64,000 bases of DNA from Breviolum minutum Mf 1.05b.01 (lineage: Eukaryota > Sar > Dinophyceae > Suessiales > Symbiodiniaceae). The notes beneath the pieces are model-generated. The model made no database searches, was not told the DNA's origin, and saw nothing but the letters and a program-made list of their open reading frames with translations. This document shows, one piece after another, positions 57,060-64,000 of this stretch (its first letter is position 1; every line of letters begins with the position of its first letter). The stretch is taken from the NCBI GenBank assembly GCA_000507305.1, contig DF239787.1, positions 106,866 through 170,865 of the forward strand, given 5' to 3'. A program made the position numbers and the translations under genes.

Positions 57060-57149
57060 GTATCCGTAACCACTGATGCTCCGATGACAACAACAAGCCC
57101 ATCACCAAGCACCACTGCTGCTGCTACCACGGCCACCACAACTCATGAG
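57060..57149 (+). CDS. Thr-rich mucin-like exon
   Basis: After TTGGTTCAG the frame reads VSVTTDAPMTTTSPSPSTTA, then AATTATTTHE. Dense Thr/Ser/Pro/Ala is typical of O-glycosylated stalks. A GC donor after CATGAG (57150) would join it in frame to the next exon, which begins ETSAPPTTT. Confidence 0.45.
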
Positions 57150-57460
57150 GCCCGTTAGCAGAGCATGCAAGGTTTGGGGAAGACCGCAATACACTAGGTC
57201 AGGAGGTTGGAATTCTGTTTTGATGAGCTCCAGGAGCCCACGAACTCAGATATTCACATGTGCATATCTGCATGTACTATGTGAATCTACAACATATGAT
57301 ACTGTTCTATTTGTGTATACTGTATATTAATGTGTTGTTCCCTTGATATTGCAAGGTGTGTGTACCATGTGTGTTTGTCATTCTCCAATTTGCACTTCGC
57401 CAAAAAACTGAAGTCTGTTCGATTCGACGAAGAATCAAGACTTGTTTTTGTCAACTCCAG

Positions 57461-57600
57461 GAGACTTCAGCTCCTCCGACTACAACATCCATCCCTCAGA
57501 CACATAATAGGCGCCGAAGAGGCGCAAATTCACAAGACGCGCCGAAGACGAACACATTGCCGGCAGCTCAAAAAGAGACTTACGAGGACTGCACAAGTGA
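57461..57600 (+). CDS. Thr/Pro then basic exon
   Basis: After CAACTCCAG the frame reads ETSAPPTTTSIPQTHNRRRR, then GANSQDAPKTNTLPAAQKET and YEDCTSE. The start continues the mucin-like composition of the 57060 exon. A second + frame (57330-57740) is also open, but it lacks this continuity. Confidence 0.35.
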
Positions 57601-57891
57601 AAAAAGAAAGAAAAGACTATTGTGGAACACATTCAATGATCCTTGATAAACTAAATCTACTATGTAAGCTAATAAATGTATACAGTAAACTTCAAAACTC
57701 CTGTCTGAGATGCTGGGACGACTATAAAGAGACACCTTGAGAGCACCTGACAAAGCCTGGAAGAACCTTAGTTTGGTGTGGGGGTAGTGTACGTGGATGT
57801 GTGCAGCTGTACCTATCTGTACCTTGCAGTTTTCACCAAGCTTTGGTTGTTTGGTGATTTTGCCCAATACTCGGTGCACTCGGTGCTGCAG

Positions 57892-58166
57892 GAAGTCTCA
57901 CAGATGGCGAACTCTGTGGATCCAGACGCCTCAAGGCACAAAATCTTCTCTGCACATCGAGATGCATGGCAGCTTGTCAAACGCAACCGAACATCTGTTC
58001 CGAAATCGTTGGCGATGTGTCATTGGCATTACAAAATTCCAAACATTCCGCCACGGCCCAAAGTGAAATGTGCGAACTCCCTGTTTGGATGGATCAATGT
58101 GCAACCAAGGTTGGAGCAGCTGCAATGGCAGCAAGTTTCTGGATGCCCTCCACAGATGATGGATAA
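57892..58166 (+). CDS. Cys-containing extracellular exon
   Basis: After GTGCTGCAG the frame reads GSLTDGELCGSRRLKAQNLL, then CTSRCMAACQTQPNICSEIV, and on to MCELPVWMDQCATKVGAAAM, ending at a TAA at 58164. Seven Cys in about 90 residues fit a disulphide-bonded extracellular module. The CTSRCMAACQ part faintly resembles a PAN/apple start. An overlapping frame is also open, so the call is moderate. Confidence 0.4.
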
Positions 58167-58747
58167 GGATGTCGCCAATGGCCACTTGACTGGAAGCATA
58201 TAGAGCTACTTGCTATTGCTCGCTTTTCATCGATGTTTCCATGTTTTTTCCAATCGATACCATACATACCGATGGATGCCTTGAGCCTTAGACATGAATC
58301 ACATTTTGTTGCTTGATCCAGTTTCTCGGGGAGAGTTCTTCAAAAGCTTGCTTTGAGTTTTATCACTTCAAACATCTTGGCTCTTGACAATTCTGTAGTG
58401 GAATTGGTTTCACTGTAAGCCAGCTTTGTTGACCCTGCACTGCTATACTCGACCCGAGTCGAATTGAGGTCATGATGTTGGCAGCATTCCAGATGTGACT
58501 CGACAAACGTTTTGGCCGTCAGAGGATAAGTTGCCAAACCATGTGGAAAGTGTCATTTTGCATCGTTTGCTGGCAAGGAAGATGTACAACTTTGCAGAAT
58601 TCGATGCTCCCAGATTTTGCAAGTTTGTAAACTCGTAAATCTGTATAAAAGATTACAAAAGTATATCTGTAATGTTTAATTTCACATTAGTTAAAAAAGA
58701 CTTGTAATTTTAAAAGACTTCACACAATACGTCAACGCTTCTCTCAG
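58167..58747. other. No gene recognised
   Basis: Mixed sequence. The complementary frame at 58340-58537 is open but shows no domain-like content. Confidence 0.4.
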
Positions 58748-58882
58748 GTCATGACCGCCGCCGTGTGCCAACGGCTCTGCACCGAACACAGCGGCTGCGA
58801 TGCGAGCTCCTGGGGAGCTGCGCGGCAGACACCAGGCAGGAGATGGTCGAGCCACTCTTGGTGCAAGTCGACACTGCCTTGA
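58748..58882 (+). CDS. PAN/apple-like exon
   Basis: After TTCTCTCAG the frame reads VMTAAVCQRLCTEHSGCDAS, then SWGAARQTPGRRW, to a TGA at 58880. The C-x3-C-x5-C spacing with a following Ser-Trp is like the central helix and strand of PAN/apple domains, which mediate protein or sugar binding at cell surfaces. The island is much richer in GC than its flanks. Confidence 0.45.
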   Translation, partial: VMTAAVCQRLCTEHSGCDASSWGAARQTPGRRWSSHSWCKSTLP

Positions 58883-59343
58883 GCACCAAAAACCTGTTTT
58901 TTTGAAACAGATGTGAATATAGAATAATATTATATATATATTGGACAGATATGGTTCATATGATATTATGACAAAATAGATTACGATGATATACGTTGAT
59001 ACACGTTGATGTATGATGGTATGATGATATATGAATGTTACAAGCTCTTCCAAATATTTACAAATCATCCTGATTGTTTGCCTTCTCAAAAATCTTTGCT
59101 ATTGGGGCAACTTGCATTGTTTTGCTTCGAGGCCTTTTTTAGTTTTGGGCCGTTTTTAGGGCACTTGCACCTCCCTCATGCTGCTGAATTTGAAATGGCT
59201 TCATTCGCTGGCCCAAAGTGTAAAAAAATTAAGGCTGGCAGGCATTCCGGGGCAAAATCCAAATCATGAAACGACGATAGGTTTTGAACAGCTGCCCCAT
59301 ATTGCCTGGATGGATTATGATGGAAGATGGTGAAGGGAAAGGA

Positions 59344-59380
<37 letters not shown>

Positions 59381-59446
59381 TGTGTGTGTGTGTGTGTTAA
59401 AAAGTGAGTGAAGACCTTTACCATAACCATGTGCCATGTCGTGCAG
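58883..59446. other. Probable intron with GT microsatellite
   Basis: AT-rich sequence with ATGATAT-type repeats at 58960-59035 and a (GT)n tract at 59346-59397. A short open reading near 59175-59270 ends in a Lys/Ser-rich string but is unsupported. Confidence 0.4.
59346..59397. repeat. (GT)n microsatellite
   Basis: About 25 copies of GT with one C interruption. Confidence 0.95.
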
Positions 59447-59577
59447 GACTGACGAACGTTTGCTTTCTCAAATCCATCAACGGCCCAGCGCAGTTCAAGG
59501 ATAATTCAGGCATTATCGCATCATTGGCTTGCTGCCGTGCTGGCGAGGACAGCAGTTCTGCCATTTGCCTGTTGTGA
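59447..59577 (+). CDS. Cys-containing exon
   Basis: After GTCGTGCAG the frame reads LTNVCFLKSINGPAQFKDNS, then GIIASLACCRAGEDSSSAIC, up to a TGA at about 59575. Balanced composition with four Cys suggests part of an extracellular domain. No family recognised. Confidence 0.4.
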
Positions 59578-59639
59578 AACTGTGCAATGTGCGTGTGTGA
59601 ATTTTGGAAAGCGAAAACGCGCACACAAACTGAAGATAT

Positions 59640-60118
59640 CTACCGCTGAGGTCATTCGGCCATCCACTGATCATATTTATCAGCCTCCGGCAATCCTGCC
59701 GGCTTTTCCTGGGCTTGAGATGTGCGGCTCTACCACATCAGTCCCAACACCAGCAGCGCCAGAAGAAGAAACTCCATTAAAAGCAGGAGCAGCAGCAATA
59801 GTGGCAGCAGCAACAACCAACAGCAGCAACGACAACAGCAACAGCAGCAACAACAGCAAGCCAACAGCCAACAGCCCAACAGCCAACAGCCAACACCCCA
59901 ACAGCCAACGGCCAACAAGCACAGCAGCACCAGAGGGGACCCGGGGCATCGAGCCCGACACGTTTTGGATATGGGGTGGTCTTGGTGGTTTTGGTGGTCG
60001 TGGTACTTGTGCAAATCCGCCCAATAGACATTATCAGCTTCAGCTTGGACTATACAAGCAAACGATGGCAAAAGCACACTACCGACAAGCCATCCATCAC
60101 CAAGCCCGACCCCACTAG
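59640..60118 (+). CDS. Low-complexity CAG/CAA-rich region, possible exon
   Basis: An AGC/CAG/CAA-rich core at 59785-59930 is open in several frames. One + frame gives STAEVIRPSTDHIYQPPAIL, then an Ala/Thr/Ser/Asn-rich run and GGLGGFGGRGTC. Another gives a Gln/Asn-rich run. Which frame is used, if any, cannot be settled by eye. Interrupted CAACAGC units indicate microsatellite expansion. Confidence 0.35.
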
Positions 60119-60532
60119 ACACGCCAGCAAAGCCGGCGGATTAGCAGGAGCCCCAAAAAAACGCATTGCCAGATTGTTTTGCTAGGAGAGCAAATGCCCT
60201 GAAGTCGTGCGAGATGCGGATCTGCGTACCGACAAATCCCTTCCGCCTCGCCAAGGCTGACCTTGCTGAAAGGAGAGAAACGAATGGAAGGACTTTTGAT
60301 TCATGGATATTTATGGACTTCACATGACTTCACCATACTTTGTGTTAAAAAGACCTTGTAATATCTTGTAATACCTGCTCAATCATGTCCACCTTACAAA
60401 AAGACATTTCCACGTGTGGGCCAGCTCTGAGTCACCAGCACAGCAACGCTATGAATCGTTGAGACTTTGAAGTTCCTTGAGATGCAAAGACTATATCAAG
60501 ACCATCAAATTTGTCGATCGTAGCTGCTCGGA
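60119..60532. other. No gene recognised
   Basis: Probable intron or intergenic sequence. Nothing exon-like. Confidence 0.4.
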
Positions 60533-60600
60533 GGTGTGCGCAGTGTGGAAGAGTGCCAGCAATTGTGCACAAAGGAGTCGAGGTGCTTACGAAGTTGCTT
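60533..60600 (+). CDS. PAN/apple domain exon
   Basis: After CTGCTCGGAG the frame reads VRSVEECQQLCTKESRC, a clear match to the PAN/apple core (hydrophobic-x-EEC-x3-C-x5-C). Another + frame is open across 60477-60926 and would give a different product. I prefer the PAN reading because of its motif. It probably belongs with the SMB and Cys-rich exons upstream. Confidence 0.5.
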
Positions 60601-60980
60601 TCATGTTGCAGTATTGGAATCAACATTCCTTAGGATCAGAGCAACACATCCGCATGCTTAACATGGTATCGAAATTTACTTGTTGGAAGTTCCCTTCAAG
60701 ACAGTTCAAGACCATGTATCTCGAAGATCTTGAAGCCCGAGATGCATTGCAGTTGTTAGGTCAGACATATGGAAACTTTCAAATTGACCGACGTTTGGAA
60801 GGTGCAATGCCTTCACCTGGGGTGCAGATCGGTGCCTCCGTCTTGAAGGATTCAGCGAGATTGTGCTGGAAATTGTGGACATGTCCCAAACATATCAATG
60901 AAGCATGTAGAACTCAGAAAAACTAGGTGTTTGAAAATAAGACGCAATTCAATCAATTCAATCATGCTCAATCCATATCC

Positions 60981-61045
60981 ACTCTATTCATTCTATTCAT
61001 TCTATTCATTCTATTCATTCTATTCATTCTATTCATTCTATTCAT
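60981..61045. repeat. 9-bp minisatellite
   Basis: About seven tandem copies of CATTCTATT. It sits between the PAN exon region and the glycosyltransferase-like gene. Confidence 0.9.
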
Positions 61046-61641
61046 GTGAATATTTGATGATATTTGAGATGGAATGCATGCGATGTATAGGAGTGTAAGC
61101 TGATCATGGATGTATCATGTGCATGGAGCTGAGGAACACTCCTGGCTTGACTGATGTATGCTTTATGAAAACCATCTACGAGGGCATGACTCCTCAAATA
61201 GTGGAAAAACCTGGTGTGGTGTCAGGCCATTGGGGGCGCTGAGACAGCTGATAGCAAGCAAGTAAAGACGGGAAACTGCCAGATGGAAACGACCTGAAAG
61301 AACTTGCAAAAAAGACATCGAAATCCTTTCTTTGCATCGAATCTGTGGGGACAGTTGCTTCAACGAAGTTGGCACCCTTGGCCAGGTTTGCCATGTGCCT
61401 GCCGTGCCCCCGTGGAACATGCCTTGTGGCCCCAGAACGAGGCATGACGTGCAAGCAAGTGCAAAAAACCACACAAAACATTGGGAATTTGGGAACACCC
61501 GGGAAGACCACAAGAAACATGAGAACCGCCAGGTGGAGCTTTTTACTATGCCACGGGCAGGAAGCCCACAACCAGCACAAGCTGGCTCAGCATACTGTGT
61601 AGTGTTGTTCCCTGGCTGAGCATGCCTCATGGGGCTCCTGG
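61046..61641. other. No firm gene; region upstream of glycosyltransferase-like gene
   Basis: Open frames on both strands at 61163-61630. One + frame is Cys-containing (CLPCPRGTCLVAPERG) but shows no family. It may hold promoter or 5' UTR sequence of the next gene. I saw no spliced-leader relic. Confidence 0.35.
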
Positions 61642-61845
61642 ATGAACAATTTTCTAAAGAGGAGAAGAGTGCGCCCTTCCATTGACATCTGTTTTTGTAT
61701 CCTTGGTGTCATTGTTCTTTGGGGTTTGGGGTGCATTGCACTAAGGATGAGAGCATACACAAATGAGGCAAGCTTGCTGAAGCTGCAGTTCGATTTGAAG
61801 AAGGGTGTTTTCGCTTGTCCGGGTTATGATGTCTACAGCAACCAG
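61642..61845 (+). CDS. Glycosyltransferase-like type II membrane protein, exon 1
   Basis: The ATG at 61642 starts MNNFLKRRRVRPSID, a basic cytoplasmic tail. A transmembrane helix at residues 15-36 follows (CFCILGVIVLWGLGCIALRM), then a stem ending QFDLKKGVFACPGYDVYSNQ. The GVFAC-x3-DVYSN element is what I recognise as the start of the catalytic region in a large dinoflagellate family that also carries a DxD motif. The exon is taken to end at the CAG at 61845, before GACACAG (a GA donor), because the frame soon stops at 61867. Likely Golgi-located; the sugar substrate is unknown. Confidence 0.6.
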
Positions 61846-61919
61846 GACACAGAGCAGGGACCGCAGTGATTTGTTTAGTTTGACTGTGAGGTCTGGTTTT
61901 GTTTGTTGTGTTAGCTCTG

Positions 61920-62020
61920 TTTGAACGCCTGGTCATTGGAGACATTCTCGATCAAGCCCCTTTTAAATGTAGCCTGCTTGAGCGAAAGTCCAAAAGGTGG
62001 GAAGTCAGTTGAAGATCCGC
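61920..62020 (+). CDS. Possible exon 2 of glycosyltransferase-like gene
   Basis: The frame reads FERLVIGDILDQAPFKCSLL, then ERKSKRW. It lies where the family has a variable segment between the VYSN and TALN elements. Support is position only. An overlapping frame at 61921-62271 is also open. Confidence 0.25.
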
Positions 62021-62668
62021 CAAAGCACAGTACCCTGTGGAAGGAGAGGAACAAGAAAAGGACACATTACTGTACGTATGCTCATGTATACTCTGTAGGG
62101 CAAAGCATCGATGAGCTCAATAAAGATACATGCGCAACCCGGTGTGCAGAGAGTCTTAATGAATCCAAATTAAAAGTCTATGGAGTATGGGTACGAAATT
62201 TAAACAGCACATCGCAGCATAGAATAGCATTGGGCATTGAGCCGGATAACAACATACTGCATGATGATTGATATGATAGGATAGGTGTTATACAATGGGA
62301 ACAATGAACCGACGTTTAAACCAAGCTGGGCTAAGCGCATACAATTTATATAAAATGATATGACAAATATTCAAATATGCCCTGTGAACAAGTGCAATTA
62401 CTTTATATGTTCCCACAAAAATCACTTGCGTCCCTTCGTTTAAACTCCGGAGGAACTGGTGTTGGCGGAGGGATTGAAAACAAAGAAAGTGCGGAGCAGT
62501 CAGATGTGTGAAGTTGGTGGCGAGTGCCATAGCTGCACAGTGTTGGAATTTGTATCAATTGTCATCATTCTTTTTTGGCTGATCAGAATTGGTCAATTTG
62601 ATGATTGAAAGTCTTCTCGCATGTTCTCGCCTTTGCCTTCATGTTTTCTTGTTGTGCAATGATCCGAG

Positions 62669-62732
62669 GTTCAAGACAGCGCTGAATCTTCGGATCTTTG
62701 CAGCTTTTTGGAAGGAGATTTTCACGAGAAAG
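62669..62732 (+). CDS. Glycosyltransferase-like gene, TALN exon
   Basis: After GATCCGAG the frame reads FKTALNLRIFAAFWKEIFTR, then K. The TALNxxIFxxxWK element precedes the DxD motif in the family. The frame stops three codons later, so a donor at AAG, then GACTGAAAG (a GA donor) is inferred. It joins the next exon in frame. Confidence 0.6.
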
Positions 62733-62847
62733 GACTGAAAGAGAGATGGAAAGACGTAAGATGCGGAAAGTTTCTGTCCTTGTATTACTTGTGATATCTT
62801 GTGATGCTTGTGGCATTCGAAACACACTGAAAGACTTGTTTGGATAG

Positions 62848-62877
62848 GACTATCTGAACTACAACTGGTTCGTGAAG
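62848..62877 (+). CDS. Glycosyltransferase-like gene, short exon
   Basis: After TTTGGATAG the exon reads DYLNYNWFVK and ends at a GT donor (AAG, then GTCTGG). It supplies the aromatic-x-Val-Lys lead-in to the DxD motif. Only ten codons, but both neighbours join in phase 0. Confidence 0.5.
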
Positions 62878-62954
62878 GTCTGGGCCTTGCTGTTTGCAAT
62901 ACTTGCCATACTTGATAAACTGCAGCAAGCTCAGGGTTTTACCTTTTTCCCCAG

Positions 62955-63128
62955 GCGGATGCGGACACGGTCTTCTTCTATCAGCGTTTGCCAATGGTGT
63001 TGCAGGAGTATGACGACAGAGCATCCAATCCGACGGGTGAGGGCGTTCCTTGGCAGATTGAGGAACAAAGAGAGAGGACACGCTGCCACGCCCATGTGTA
63101 CACAAAGCGTGGACATTGGCTGCTATAG
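62955..63128 (+). CDS. Glycosyltransferase-like gene, DxD exon
   Basis: After a strong acceptor (TTTTTCCCCAG) the frame reads ADADTVFFYQRLPMVLQEYD, then a charged stretch, and ends at a TAG at 63126. With the preceding exon this gives WFVKADADTVFF. The DAD is the metal- and nucleotide-sugar-binding DxD of GT-A enzymes, where the family usually has VDPD. The TAG probably lies past an unrecognised donor, because the family continues in the 63863 exon. Confidence 0.65.
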   Translation, partial: ADADTVFFYQRLPMVLQEYDDRASNPTGEGVPWQIEEQRERTRCHAHVYTKRGHWLL

Positions 63129-63862
63129 TCGTATTCTCCTGTGTTTGGTGTGCTCATGAATGGGAAACTGAGTGTGTAAAATGCTACGTTTGGACATCCC
63201 CTTGGCGGGGGAGATAATGTTGGCGACCCTGCCGTTTGCGGATGCTAAGAGATGGGGTCGGGCGGGGGATGCTATCTCGGAAGATGTTGGTTTCTGGCAT
63301 GTATGGTGGTGGCAAAGTAATATATGAATATACATAAATGCACGACTATCAACAGGGTGTTATTCCCATAATGTCATTACAAGCTGGGCTCCTGGTGAGG
63401 CATCCATCTTGAATCCCATTTGATGTACACGAATGTGCGCAGCAGCAGTCAAATACTTCGAACAAAGCAATGCATGTAGCAACCTCATGCGATGAAAACT
63501 TCTAATGAAGAAAACACATGAAATACACACATACACGTCACATATAACGGCACTGAATGAATATTGGATGTGCAAAAAGCATTGTGTCATGGGCGGCTTG
63601 AAGCTGGAAGAGTGCAGAAAACCACCCGGGTCTCATGCGTGTTGTGTTGTGCGGATTGCGCACTTGGCAATTAGACGTGTGGCAGTGGTGCGCTGTTATG
63701 GAGACGCATCAAAAGGTCACATGTAAGACGAAAGTTGCATTACCTCAGCAATCCTTAACACAAGTAATTTCGGTTAATTTGCATCGTGTGATCTGTGAAG
63801 CAAGCATCCCATTTGAAAAACCCGGGCAGATTCGGGCGAGTCGCGCTAGTCTTTTTACCAAG
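63129..63862. other. Probable intron of glycosyltransferase-like gene
   Basis: No exon-like reading. It separates two family-matching exons. Confidence 0.45.
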
Positions 63863-64000
63863 GTCTATTTCAACAATTGCAAATTTGGCAATCATGGGCC
63901 CTTGGAAGTGTTTTCGCAGAATGCCATTCTTGCACTGCAAGGGCACTTCGAAGACTGCTGCTTGGCTGAGGGTGGCGTAGGAAATGTGTATAATATATAG
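63863..64000 (+). CDS. Glycosyltransferase-like gene, NCKFG exon (partial at window end)
   Basis: After TTTACCAAG the frame reads VYFNNCKFGNHGPLEVFSQN, then AILALQGHFEDC. The xNCKFGxxGPLEVFS element is a hallmark of the same family downstream of DxD and confirms the gene call. The frame meets a TAG at 63998, probably after a donor near 63960. The gene continues beyond the window. Confidence 0.65.
   Translation, partial: VYFNNCKFGNHGPLEVFSQNAILALQGHFEDCCLAEGGVGNVYNI

Noticed and set aside
60477-60926. 149-codon + strand ORF
   Set aside because: It overlaps in another frame the clear PAN motif at 60536-60586; no family recognised. Part of it beyond 60700 could still be an exon.
61163-61630. 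Overlapping ORFs on both strands upstream of the glycosyltransferase-like gene
   Set aside because: Neither strand shows a recognisable family, and the frames overlap each other; no splice or start evidence favours one.

Overview
This window looks like nuclear DNA of a dinoflagellate, probably a symbiodiniacean or a relative. The reasons are combined. Every gene I can support is on the + strand. Exons are small and scattered, and many inferred introns end in AG followed by G, with apparent GT, GC and GA donors. The right third encodes pieces of extracellular protein families I associate with dinoflagellates: somatomedin-B (SMB), PAN/apple and a DxD glycosyltransferase-like family. I see no rRNA, tRNA, CRISPR array, phage or bacterial operon structure.

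About 29 kb is three giant tandem arrays of a 36-bp unit that encodes 12 residues (idealised LGSSLSV-x-SFAR). In blocks 2 and 3 three units make a 36-residue superunit: YGMAR unit, LDFxH unit, LRSFAR unit. The blocks are 1-9300 (frame 1), about 31872-42318 (frame 2) and about 43195-52338 (frame 1). Each keeps one reading frame for 9-10 kb. They contain 50 in-frame TGA codons, one TAG and one TAA, all at the Arg that precedes LGS. Spacing between stops is a multiple of 36 nt with four exceptions (+6, +6, -3, -3 nt), which are also whole codons. Codons at that Arg site show CpG decay. This is the most unusual feature here. It could be UGA-tolerant or recoded giant ORFs, or a decaying exon-derived satellite whose frame is still unexplained.

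Between and around the blocks (9.9-16.8 kb and 27.4-31.4 kb) lie short + strand fragments of the same or a related 12-residue repeat. Several look like real exons with intact CpGs. A 664-codon intronless ORF at 12565-14559, glycosyltransferase-like in its C-terminal part, sits among these fragments. The stretch 16.8-27.2 kb is mostly non-coding, with one very large triplet microsatellite at 23.8-24.2 kb.

From about 53.1 kb the architecture changes to multi-exon genes. At 54.2-60.6 kb there is a transmembrane segment, two SMB domains each split by an intron, Gly/Asp-rich and His-rich exons, Thr-rich mucin-like exons and Cys-rich/PAN-like exons. These may be one long surface-protein gene or several. 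At 61.6-64.0 kb there is a type II membrane protein of a DxD glycosyltransferase-like family, which runs off the window end. Exon boundaries were inferred by eye, and the linking of exons into transcripts is inference.
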